The position numbers and the translations under genes were made by a program. From contig NZ_JACLZF010000002.1 in assembly GCF_014243345.1 (NCBI RefSeq), forward strand, positions 186,001 through 250,000: 64,000 nt of DNA, in the 5' to 3' direction. Position 1 is the stretch's first letter; each line of letters opens with the position of its first letter. Of this stretch, positions 51,169-59,271 are shown piece after piece. The stretch is from Robiginitalea sp. SC105 (GTDB lineage: Bacteria; Bacteroidota; Bacteroidia; Flavobacteriales; Flavobacteriaceae). A model generated the notes under the pieces. That model was not told where the DNA came from. It did not search any database and saw nothing but the letters and a program-made list of their open reading frames with translations.

Positions 51169-52338
51169 TCACTCGGCTATCCGGTTGTATTTTTTCAGGA
51201 TTTCGATTACCCGTTGCTCCGGCAGTTCGTATATGGTGGTATTGTTCTTCCCGGTCATGGTTTCTGCGGCCACCAGTGCATTCAGGATGGATTCCTCGGT
51301 GGCCTGGGCAGTGGCTTCGAAGAGCCCCGACATTTTATCGTTGGGGATCATCCGGACCTGCTGGTCTTCTTCCCGGCTGGCGGCACCCGGGTTGGCCGTT
51401 GAGAAGGCTATGAAAATATCCCCGGAACCATTGCTGGCATATCCCCCAAGCCGGCTGATGCCAATGGGGACCCTGCGGGCAAGCCTTTTGAGCTGGTGCG
51501 GAAGCAGGGGCGCATCTGTTGCGACGATGACGATGATCGAACCCCGGTCTTCTTCGGCCCTGAGCGGGTCCATTACGGGCATGAGATCCGTGATTTCCCT
51601 ACCCACGGGCACCCCGGCAATCGTGAAGGTCCTGCGGTTCCCGTAGTTGGCCTGGACCAGCACCCCGATGGTGTAGGTGGTCCCGCCAACCTCCAATTGG
51701 CGGGAGGAAGTCCCGATCCCCCCTTTAAAGGCGTGGCAGATCATGCCGGTGCCGCCGCCGACACCGCCCTCCTCAACCGGCCCGGTTTTGGCATTGTCCA
51801 GGGCCGAAAACGCATGTTCCCTGGTTACATGGAATCCGTTGATGTCGTTCAGGTCCCCGTCATACGTTTCTGCCACCACGGGCAGTGCCCAAAAGACGTC
51901 CGGTTCATCAGGAAGCGGGTCATATACGTTGTTTTTGAACTGCCACTCCACCACCGCATCCCTTACAACACCTACGCTGTGCGTATTGGTGATCATTACG
52001 GGCCCCTCGAGGAAGCCGGATTCCTCCATCCAGGTGGTGCCGGTCATTTCCCCATTGCCGTTGAGGCTGTACCACCCGGCAAATACGGGGTCGTATTTTT
52101 TTCCCCTGGGCAAAACTGCCGTTACCCCGGTCCGGACGGGGCCATTGCCCACTTCCAGTTTCCCGTCGCCGGATATGAGGGTCGTATGCCCTACGGTTAC
52201 CCCGCTGACGTCGGTAATCGCATTCAGGGGCCCCGGCTGCCCGTCCAGCGGGATGCCCAGGTCCCGGGCCCTGGGGTTTTGGCCAAAGGCCTGACTTATC
52301 AGGAACAGAGCAGACAGGGTGATTAGCGTGTTTTTCAT
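51169..52338 (-). CDS. P1/S58-family peptidase, DmpA-like aminopeptidase
   Basis: A 389-residue exported protein with a signal peptide ending near QAFGQ. DmpA-like features are GPLNAITDVSGVTVGHTT, GGVGGGTGMICHAFKGGIGTS (quoted in part) and the predicted self-cleavage site between Gly and Ser in EDRGSIIVIVATDAPL, which creates the N-terminal nucleophile of the beta subunit. ISRLGGYASNGSGDIF follows. Family members release N-terminal D- or L-residues or beta-amino acids. I chose the ATG at 52338; an ATG at 52365 gives a poorer signal. It sits between two DUF6090 genes. Confidence 0.92.
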   Translation of the reverse strand: MKNTLITLSALFLISQAFGQNPRARDLGIPLDGQPGPLNAITDVSGVTVGHTTLISGDGKLEVGNGPVRTGVTAVLPRGKKYDPVFAGWYSLNGNGEMTGTTWMEESGFLEGPVMITNTHSVGVVRDAVVEWQFKNNVYDPLPDEPDVFWALPVVAETYDGDLNDINGFHVTREHAFSALDNAKTGPVEEGGVGGGTGMICHAFKGGIGTSSRQLEVGGTTYTIGVLVQANYGNRRTFTIAGVPVGREITDLMPVMDPLRAEEDRGSIIVIVATDAPLLPHQLKRLARRVPIGISRLGGYASNGSGDIFIAFSTANPGAASREEDQQVRMIPNDKMSGLFEATAQATEESILNALVAAETMTGKNNTTIYELPEQRVIEILKKYNRIAE

Positions 52339-52386
52339 AGGGTTGGTTTCAGAATAAGATTTCATTTGTGATGGTCGGAATTCCTG

Positions 52387-53151
52387 TTAATTCGTTTCAA
52401 GTCGATCGATTTCTTTTTTTATCTCCTCTTGCAAAGCGATCACTTTAGACCGGGTGTCTTCCAGGGGCCTTTTGATAAGCCAACCAAATTGATTCCTCTG
52501 CGACCTCAGGAAGAACAGGTAGGCCTGATCCGTTTTTAACTGTTCAAAATCCAGTGGGGACATGGTGCCCCCGCTGTAGTTGAGATCGGTATGGTCACCT
52601 TGCCAGAAATCCTTGAATCGTGAGGGGAACAACTCATCCCTGGCGCGAAACAGGAATTCGATGTAAAGGGTTTCGAAATTTTTGATCCACAGGTCTTCGT
52701 CTTCGTAAAGCAGGACGATTTTATTCCGGATGACCTCATTGGATATCAGGCTGACACCGACTGATTTCAATGTTTCGAATACGTGGTTGGCCATGTCTGC
52801 ATCAATAAAAATACGCGTCGAGGTAAAAAAGTGCTGGTCCAGGGAGTCGTTATACGGTAAGTTGTTCTCCAGGTGGTCCAAAAGGATGTCGATGGAATTT
52901 TCATTTTGCCGGTAGAAGGCCAGCCCTTCTTCGAACTGGACCAGGTCATTCTTAAATTGCAGGTCAAATGCCTGCAGGATTTCAATTTCCTTTTTTAACA
53001 GAAGCTTGTCCTCGTTCCAGTTATTGATCTGCAGGGCGATCAATATTCCTATTACGACCAGGGCAATCTCGCCGATTGCATAAATCAGGTACTTGCTGAT
53101 TTTGTAGTCGTTAAGCAGACTTTGGCGGATTTTGCGGAAGAATGCAATCAT
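52387..53151 (-). CDS. DUF6090-family membrane protein (copy 3)
   Basis: A 254-residue protein with the start MIAFFRKIRQSLL, a membrane helix at about 24-44 (GEIALVVIGILIALQINNWNE) and a charged helical C-terminal part. The ATG at 53151 aligns it exactly with copy 2; a frame open from 53214 is rejected. It precedes the P1 peptidase by 48 nt, so copy 3, the peptidase and copy 2 form a same-strand sandwich. The function is unknown. Confidence 0.88.
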   Translation of the reverse strand: MIAFFRKIRQSLLNDYKISKYLIYAIGEIALVVIGILIALQINNWNEDKLLLKKEIEILQAFDLQFKNDLVQFEEGLAFYRQNENSIDILLDHLENNLPYNDSLDQHFFTSTRIFIDADMANHVFETLKSVGVSLISNEVIRNKIVLLYEDEDLWIKNFETLYIEFLFRARDELFPSRFKDFWQGDHTDLNYSGGTMSPLDFEQLKTDQAYLFFLRSQRNQFGWLIKRPLEDTRSKVIALQEEIKKEIDRLETN

Positions 53152-53316
53152 GGGTTGCGGGTTGGCTGGTATGAAATGCAGCGTTGCAGTTGATATGCCT
53201 AATATTCCCGGCAACCGCTACAGCGGATGCTGAATTTCATAAAGATCAAGGTAGCAAAATTCCTCCGGTTATATATGGTGGGGGGAGAAAGTACCCAAAG
53301 TGCTGAAAAGGTTGGT

Positions 53317-53439
53317 TTACGAGTAAATGGAGATGATCCAGGCAACATAGAACCAACCCAGCCCAACCCAGCTGATCGGGTGTATACGCCCCAGGATAGG
53401 TTCTGTGGGTAATGCGATTGCCCAGAAATCAATCCGCAA
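53317..53439 (-). CDS. Possible 40-aa membrane ORF after the DUF885 gene
   Basis: Starting at a TTG at 53439 that overlaps the DUF885 stop, the minus strand encodes about 40 residues ending in a hydrophobic helix ([18 protein letters not shown]). GGA lies 6 nt before the TTG. The hydrophobic profile and overlap suggest a coupled small membrane protein, but a chance frame is possible. Confidence 0.25.
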   Translation of the reverse strand: MRIDFWAIALPTEPILGRIHPISWVGLGWFYVAWIISIYS

Positions 53440-55105
53440 GATATTCCAGTGGCTCCCTGGATCCCGTCATCTGCCAGTGCCCCAGCGAAATGGGGATGTT
53501 GCCGATTTGGTTCAGGGTATCCAAAAAATCCTTAAGTATAAAGGGTTCACCCCGGGATTCCCGTAACCGGGCGTAGTCGGCCAGGGCGCTTTCCAGCAGG
53601 TATTTGCCCGTGATGTAACTGGTGCCATATCCCGGCTGCCGCAGGTATAAATGCTGCTCAAAGAGGAGGAGCTCTTTTTCGGTCTTCATCCACCCTCGGG
53701 GGGTGTATTCGCTGTGGATGCCGCCGGCTTCCTCCATGGTCATCTCGTTGGCATGGGCGTACAACGAGCCCAGCCCCCTGGCAGCCCGCTGCGCGATCAT
53801 GATATAGACAATCTCCCGGGTCCTGGGGCTGTCGTCATACAGACCGGCTTGCATAAATAGTTCCTCAACCGCGGTGGCAGTCCCCTCGTTCCGTGAATCG
53901 AAAATGTTGTACAGCAGGGGGCCTTTGCGCACCTCGCTTTCATGCGGCTCATTGTCCATGCGCGCCAACTCAAACCAATGGTAGAAATGGGAGTACAGGG
54001 GCCTGGGGTCAAAATGTTCCCCGATCAGGAAAAAGTTCCGCTTTTCCCGGGGTACGTACGCCCCCAAATGCTCCCGCAACGCAGGGTCAAAATAGGGTTT
54101 CACCGTTACGATATCCTGCTGGTCCAGGAATTCCATCAGGCTTCTGGCAGCCGCGTCGGCCATCTCTGCATAGGCTTCCGGGGAGTTGGCATCCACCAGC
54201 TCCGGGAGGTTCCGGTTCCGGTGTTCTTCCAGTTTCAGTGAGGCCCAGGCCCGGGCCAGTTCGCGTTTGAGGAGCATTACCTCGTCTTCCCAGGTCAGGG
54301 GGACCAGGTGGACATTTTGCTGGTACCAGGTGTAGTGGTCCTTCCCGATTCCCGAGGGCCCCGTTTTGGATTCCGATTCGGCCTGCAACCAGGAAACGAG
54401 TTCCTCCGTGGAGGCGATGGCTTCATCGATCACTGAAACCAGTTCCGCATCGCCCCGGACAGGTTCCTGCATTTTCAGGTCGTTCAGCACCACCCCCTGT
54501 TCCCGGATATCCCGGATGCCGGCTATCCACAGGTCCCGGGCATTACCGGTGAGGTTTTGCCGGGCCTGGGCATTCAGGGGGGCAATGATTTTAAGGTCGG
54601 ACAGCAAGCTGCTTCGTTCTTCCGCCGACAGGGGGAAGCGGTAGGTCCAGAGTTCCGTGGTGGCATGGTGGGTGGGTCCTTCATGGGCGGGCACATCGCT
54701 GCGGTCGGTCCATACCGACTTGTAATAGGCGGGGTCCCGCGCCCAGGGCTGCAATACCCGGTAGTTGAAATCGTAGCCATTCATCTCCGCCCAGGTAACC
54801 ATCCAGTCCACCTGCTGTTCCACCGGCCAGGCGGTGGTGTCAATGGCCTGTAACCGGGCTTGGAGTTCTTTGAATTCGGGCCATCGCGCCTCAAAGGTTT
54901 CGGCTGTATAGTCCGGGGCGCCGTCGCGGAGCGGGGGTTTTTCAAAGGCCCGCCACTCCTGGAACAAGGCCGCCAGATCGCGGTAGTCATTGGATGTAAA
55001 CTGGGTTGTGTCGGCTGTGGAACCGGGGATTTCCGCTTTTGGGTCACCCTGGCAGCTGATCAGCAGCACGGTCAAAAGCGAGAGGATAAGGGGAGGTGTT
55101 TTCAT
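53429..55105 (-). CDS. DUF885-family lipoprotein, putative peptidase
   Basis: A 558-residue lipoprotein (lipobox LISC, Cys18). DUF885 features are the N-terminal helical region, [34 protein letters not shown], and the C-terminal [17 protein letters not shown] and [16 protein letters not shown]. The family is thought to be zinc-dependent and related to peptidases, but the usual HExxH-type pair is not obvious here, so activity is uncertain. It lies on the surface or in the periplasm. The ATG at 55105 gives the best lipoprotein signal. Confidence 0.86.
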   Translation of the reverse strand: MKTPPLILSLLTVLLISCQGDPKAEIPGSTADTTQFTSNDYRDLAALFQEWRAFEKPPLRDGAPDYTAETFEARWPEFKELQARLQAIDTTAWPVEQQVDWMVTWAEMNGYDFNYRVLQPWARDPAYYKSVWTDRSDVPAHEGPTHHATTELWTYRFPLSAEERSSLLSDLKIIAPLNAQARQNLTGNARDLWIAGIRDIREQGVVLNDLKMQEPVRGDAELVSVIDEAIASTEELVSWLQAESESKTGPSGIGKDHYTWYQQNVHLVPLTWEDEVMLLKRELARAWASLKLEEHRNRNLPELVDANSPEAYAEMADAAARSLMEFLDQQDIVTVKPYFDPALREHLGAYVPREKRNFFLIGEHFDPRPLYSHFYHWFELARMDNEPHESEVRKGPLLYNIFDSRNEGTATAVEELFMQAGLYDDSPRTREIVYIMIAQRAARGLGSLYAHANEMTMEEAGGIHSEYTPRGWMKTEKELLLFEQHLYLRQPGYGTSYITGKYLLESALADYARLRESRGEPFILKDFLDTLNQIGNIPISLGHWQMTGSREPLEYLAD

Positions 55106-55259
55106 AGGTGGTTGGTACAACTTGCCGTGGAAGCGAGGGTTTCCAGGGGTGATTTTAGGTCAATTTAGGGAAATTCCGCGGATTGGTCTTATGTGCGGGA
55201 AAGGGTTACGGGCATGCCATGCATTTGGGAAGGAGAGGGTAGGCCTTGCGGCTGATATT

Positions 55260-55769
55260 TTATCCTTTTCCCAAAAAATCCGATACCGGGGAGGCCTCTC
55301 CGGATTCCATCTCACAGGTCCAGCTGTCGATCCACCACCGGCCTTTTTCAAAATGCAGCTGGATACTGTTCAACCCCCTGATATTGGTTGCAACTTCCGG
55401 GTCCTTCCGAATTTCAAAGGCACTCCAGACCTGGGCGACATTACCAAAGTGGCTCACCGCCCTTTTCAACTCCTTTTCATAGAAATCCTCCCGGGGAGCA
55501 AGCCCCATGGGGATGTATTCGGCCTCCAGGGAATGGGATTCGGCATTGCCTTCTTCGTCTAACCGCGTAATCACGGCATTCTCAGCATGGATAAACCGGT
55601 CCCGTTCAAATTCCCAGGGGTCGCTGCCCGCACCGGAAACCACATCGTAGTACGCGTTTATGATGGCATCGATCGATTGGACGTCTTCCGCATATTTCTG
55701 ATCCGTATATTGTCCGGAGACAGAAGAATAGAATACCAGGGAAACAAGGAGCAGCATTTTTCTGAACAT
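55260..55769 (-). CDS. Secreted SnoaL/NTF2-like protein
   Basis: A 169-residue protein with a signal peptide (MLLLVSLVFYSSVSGQ) and an alpha+beta cone characteristic of NTF2-like proteins: IDAIINAYYDVVSG near the start and INSIQLHFEKGRWWIDSWTCE-like strands at the end (quoted as LHFEKGRWWIDSWTCE). Such folds bind small molecules or act as simple enzymes; no catalytic residue is clear. The frame open upstream of 55769 is not counted because it lacks a signal at its start. Confidence 0.78.
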   Translation of the reverse strand: MFRKMLLLVSLVFYSSVSGQYTDQKYAEDVQSIDAIINAYYDVVSGAGSDPWEFERDRFIHAENAVITRLDEEGNAESHSLEAEYIPMGLAPREDFYEKELKRAVSHFGNVAQVWSAFEIRKDPEVATNIRGLNSIQLHFEKGRWWIDSWTCEMESGEASPVSDFLGKG

Positions 55770-55819
55770 ATTTTGCGTTTTATGGATTCTTGGGCGAGGA
55801 TTAAGATTTAGCCAGCCGG

Positions 55820-56083
55820 TCATGATTTTCCATTTCTTAACCGCTCAACTTCTTCTGAAATTTCGGCGATTAACCCCTTGATTAAGATACTTAACTCTTT
55901 GCTCCGATTAACCCCGTATCTCCTGATAGACATCAGGTAGGTCAGTTTATTTTTGAATTGCTGATCGTTTATCAGCGCAGTGTAATCGTTGGGTATGGCC
56001 ATTCCATTGCTTGGATCTATCTCAAAATTGTTAGTTAAAAAGGGCGTCATGACCCAGATGCCTTGGCAGGGATCCTTATTCAT
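55820..56083 (-). pseudogene. C-terminal remnant of a DUF6090-family gene
   Basis: This 87-residue frame matches only the C-terminal third of the DUF6090 family. The segment YTALINDQQFKNKLTYLMSIRRYG aligns with EELLQNDTYKNILSEIISLRNYG of copy 1 (quoted in parts), and EEVERLRNG aligns with EELETLRTG at the end. The basic start and membrane helix are missing, and the 5' end overlaps the NHL-protein gene by 8 bp. I interpret it as a truncated copy left after a deletion. A real short protein expressed from the ATG at 56083 is the alternative. Confidence 0.65.
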
Positions 56084-57119
56084 TTTTCCCGGTTATTACA
56101 GGCCGGAACTTCTGGATTTTATTCTCCAGGATATCCCCCAGGTAGAGGTTTCCCTGGTCGTCGACGGCAATGTCGTGGTAGCGGGCTGATGGATTATTGA
56201 ATTGCATTTGCAGATTCAGGTCCAGGTCAAAACGAAAAATGGTCGAGCTCTTAGCGATGGAATCGTAATCAATGGCAAAAAGGAGTTCGTTTTTCGGGTC
56301 AAAGGCAACCGAGTAGAGCTGATGGGCGGATGTATTCTGCCATAGTGTTTGGAACTTACCCATAGCGTCAAATTTCTGGATCCGGTTGTTTTCGCGATCG
56401 GCCACATAGACATTTCCGGAGGGGTCCAGGTCAATCCCATGGGGGGTATTGAACCCGCCTTTGTCCTTGCTCCTGTTGGATTCCCGGTCCGGGCCGTTCT
56501 CGCCCCACTCGAATAAAAAGGTGTTCTCCCCTGAATAGTTGACCACCCGGCTGTTCCCATAGCCGTCACTCACATAAAACGATCCGTCCCGCGCACTCGC
56601 CACATCGGTTGGCAGCGCAAAATGGGTGGAATCGTTGCCTAAAACCGTTGCTTCCCCAATTGCCAAAAGGAGTTCCCCGTCCGGGTTGAATTTCAGGATT
56701 TGCTGCAAGCCCACATCCGTGATCCATATATTGTTATCCGGATCCACCTCCAGTCCGTGGGGCATCAGGAATAACCCAGCCCCCCAAGATTTTAATACTT
56801 TTCCGGTCTCGCTGTCGATGGTAAGAATCGTATTGCCTTCAATTTTTTCTTCGGGCGGGGGGAACATCCAGGGCCTTCCCGCCCGGTGGAAGACCACCAG
56901 GTTGTTTGCAGCATCCATTCCCAATCCGGTGGGCATGCCCAGTACCACATCTTCCGGCAGGTCGGGCCAGTCTTGCACCAGCTCATAGGAATCGGGAATC
57001 CCGGTTTCAGTCGGTGTCTTTTTTTCGGGTTCCCCGCAACCTGCAGCCAGCAGTACGGACAACAGATAAAGGACCGCCAATAGCTGATGCGGTATTTTTA
57101 TGATGTTGGAATTTGCCAT
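56076..57119 (-). CDS. NHL-repeat lipoprotein, PAL-like
   Basis: A 347-residue lipoprotein (lipobox LAAGC, Cys28). It contains about six NHL-type propeller units; the most telling is GLFLMPHGLEVDPDNNIWIT, followed by DVGLQQILKF. This resembles the conserved blades of peptidyl-alpha-hydroxyglycine alpha-amidating lyase (PAL), including the PHGL histidine. A second blade (NTPHGIDLDPSGNVYVADREN) has the same PHG motif. A lyase or just a binding propeller are both possible. The ATG at 57119 is chosen over a TTG three codons upstream. Confidence 0.85.
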   Translation of the reverse strand: MANSNIIKIPHQLLAVLYLLSVLLAAGCGEPEKKTPTETGIPDSYELVQDWPDLPEDVVLGMPTGLGMDAANNLVVFHRAGRPWMFPPPEEKIEGNTILTIDSETGKVLKSWGAGLFLMPHGLEVDPDNNIWITDVGLQQILKFNPDGELLLAIGEATVLGNDSTHFALPTDVASARDGSFYVSDGYGNSRVVNYSGENTFLFEWGENGPDRESNRSKDKGGFNTPHGIDLDPSGNVYVADRENNRIQKFDAMGKFQTLWQNTSAHQLYSVAFDPKNELLFAIDYDSIAKSSTIFRFDLDLNLQMQFNNPSARYHDIAVDDQGNLYLGDILENKIQKFRPVITGKNE

Positions 57120-57280
57120 GTGTTTCAATTGTTATTTTTCAATTTCAGAGGTGATTTTCACCAAGGGATCAATCTACATTATTTTTTCCCTTCGCAATTC
57201 TATTTTTTGGCTTCCTTCCGGTTCAACGCCACAATTGTTGTCTTTTTGCTCCCGGAGTGCTTTCCTTTCCGGTAGTTTGC

Positions 57281-57288
57281 TATCTTTA
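57281..57288 (+). promoter_or_regulatory. Candidate -7 box for the PLC/P1-like gene
   Basis: TATCTTTA matches the TAnnTTTG consensus except for the last base, and ends 27 nt before the ATG at 57316. The intergenic region is shared with the divergent NHL lipoprotein gene. Confidence 0.4.
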
Positions 57289-57315
57289 GTTGCAAGACTA
57301 TTCCCTTCCAACCAA

Positions 57316-59184
57316 ATGGTACGCCTGCTTCTATGCTTAGCGCTCTTAGTGTTCCCCTGGCCCGGGAAGGCCTGGGTCTATCCGGAACACCGTCAGATCT
57401 CTTATTTGGCCATCCAGCAACTGGGCCCCGAGTACCGAAGGATCCTGGACGAAATCTGGGCGCAGGTCCGGATAGGCTACGAGGACCGGCTGTCCCCTTC
57501 AATCCTGGATCCCGGGCATGGTTTGGACCCGGAAGTACTCGACTTTGCTTCCTGGCCGGCCATAGCGGGGGACCACAGCTGTTCCCCGGAGCAAATGATG
57601 GATATTATCCTTGCCAGTGACTGGATCCTGCGGGTAGACCACATCGCCACCAGGTTGCAGAACGACCTGGCCAAAGCCCAGCGACCGGATCAGACCATCA
57701 ATGCGATCCGGAATTCCGACATAAGGCTGCAACGTGCCGACAGCGACTATGCCACGCGTGCAGGGACCAACAATGTGCATTTTCTGCTGGCGCGGACCAC
57801 CGTAGCGGCAACTGCAGGGGAGTATTTCAACGAAAGCCTGCAGGAGGGCGCCCCGCTCAATGCCCTCGGTGCGTATGGGTATTTCCACACCAGGGCAATG
57901 GAAAGGGTAGCTCAGTCAAATTCGCCCAACCTTACCCGGGAACAGCGATCTGCAATCCTCCTGGCGGCCATGGCCAACGAGGCATTTGCGCTCCATTTCC
58001 TGGAGGACGCTTTTGCCGCAGGCCACGTGGTCGGGAGCTGGGGGAATGCAGCCCAGCGCAAGGGGACACACGACCACTACAATGAGGCCGGGCTGGAGGT
58101 CGAGACCTGGGATGAACAGCGCCTGGTCCTCACGGGTGATGCGTACATGCGCCCCGCAGACGCGTTGGTTGTTGCCAAAGCGGTTCAAACCAGCCTGGAG
58201 CAGTTTTGCCAGGCAATGCTGGAGGGTAGGGGCGGAACCCTTGTCCCCCCGGGGGACCTGGAAATTCTTCCCGACACCTTCGACGTGTGCGCGAACAACA
58301 ATATGCCCATAGGTTTGACAAACAGGGAGCTGCTGGATGAGGTACTGCTGGGTACGCCCACTCCGGGCCTTGTGGAAGGATTGGGGCAGCTGGCCCGGTT
58401 TCGCACCGAGCTGGGGCCGTTCATCGGTGCCTCGTCTTCCGTGGAGACCGGTTGGTTGAACGGTGGGTTTGGCCCGGGCCAGGAGGAACAGGCCCTTATC
58501 GGGAGTATCGAAGCGAACCTGGTATTCGGACTTGGCCTGGACGGGGTGATGAACAAGGCCGGGGATGGACTGGCGTTTATCCAGGTAGGATGGCGCCAGG
58601 ATTCACCGACCACCAGCCAGTTTACCGACCCGAGTTCCACGATACAGGGAAGTTCCGTTACGGCTACCATCCCGGGAAGGTCTGCCTACAACCTGCGGGT
58701 GCGCATGCCGTTCTGGCTCATCCCCGGCGACCTGATCCTGGGGGCGGCTATTTTTTCATGGGCCTCCCCAAAAACACTTGAACGCATGGCCGTGACAGCG
58801 GGCAATGGGGGGTTCATTCCCTGGCAATCGGGTATTTCAACGGGGATCGGACGCTTCCAGTTCGTGCTGGGCAGGGAAGTGGGGGTCTCCTTCTACGGGG
58901 TACGCCGGATCCAGGAGTCCCTGGTTATTCCCAACAGGACGTTCAATGAGACATCCCTGGTGGCCTACCGGTCTACCAAATGGGACTTCCCCTTTTTGGA
59001 GTATCAACCCACCCGGACGTTTTCAAATACGCAGAGCGCCAGCCTCAAGGTGCAGTTCTCCGTAGGCGTGGATGTGCCCTGGAGGGAAAGGACCCTGGCC
59101 CCGGCAAATGCGGATGCGGTTGACCTTGAATCGGTCTGGTATATGGGGATGCGGCTGGTGTACCACTGGAGGCGCTATTTCTAG
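57316..59184 (+). CDS. Exported zinc phospholipase C/P1-nuclease-like protein with barrel-like C-terminus
   Basis: A 622-residue protein. The signal peptide ends in PGKA, so the mature chain is predicted to begin with Trp20, the position of the zinc-ligating N-terminal Trp in phospholipase C and S1/P1 nucleases. Further ligands fit: His at PEHRQIS, DFASW, and a HFLED.....GH pattern with His227, Asp231 and His237, followed by GTHDHYNEA (His252, His254, Glu257). From about residue 380 the protein is rich in alternating amphipathic strands and ends in YHWRRYF, resembling an outer-membrane barrel. The start at 57316 is chosen because the open frame from 57100 lacks a proper signal. No partner gene is obvious. 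Confidence 0.82.
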   Translation: MVRLLLCLALLVFPWPGKAWVYPEHRQISYLAIQQLGPEYRRILDEIWAQVRIGYEDRLSPSILDPGHGLDPEVLDFASWPAIAGDHSCSPEQMMDIILASDWILRVDHIATRLQNDLAKAQRPDQTINAIRNSDIRLQRADSDYATRAGTNNVHFLLARTTVAATAGEYFNESLQEGAPLNALGAYGYFHTRAMERVAQSNSPNLTREQRSAILLAAMANEAFALHFLEDAFAAGHVVGSWGNAAQRKGTHDHYNEAGLEVETWDEQRLVLTGDAYMRPADALVVAKAVQTSLEQFCQAMLEGRGGTLVPPGDLEILPDTFDVCANNNMPIGLTNRELLDEVLLGTPTPGLVEGLGQLARFRTELGPFIGASSSVETGWLNGGFGPGQEEQALIGSIEANLVFGLGLDGVMNKAGDGLAFIQVGWRQDSPTTSQFTDPSSTIQGSSVTATIPGRSAYNLRVRMPFWLIPGDLILGAAIFSWASPKTLERMAVTAGNGGFIPWQSGISTGIGRFQFVLGREVGVSFYGVRRIQESLVIPNRTFNETSLVAYRSTKWDFPFLEYQPTRTFSNTQSASLKVQFSVGVDVPWRERTLAPANADAVDLESVWYMGMRLVYHWRRYF

Positions 59185-59271
59185 GGCCCTCATGCATCCT
59201 GCAATTGCGTTCCTCTTGTGTATTCTTTCGTGTTACAGGTATTTGATCAGCTGGTTTTCAGCCAGCATCCG

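Noticed and set aside
57100-57315. 72-codon N-terminal extension of the PLC/P1-like gene
   Set aside because: It crosses the probable promoter region and has no signal peptide. The ATG at 57316 gives a good signal ending before Trp.
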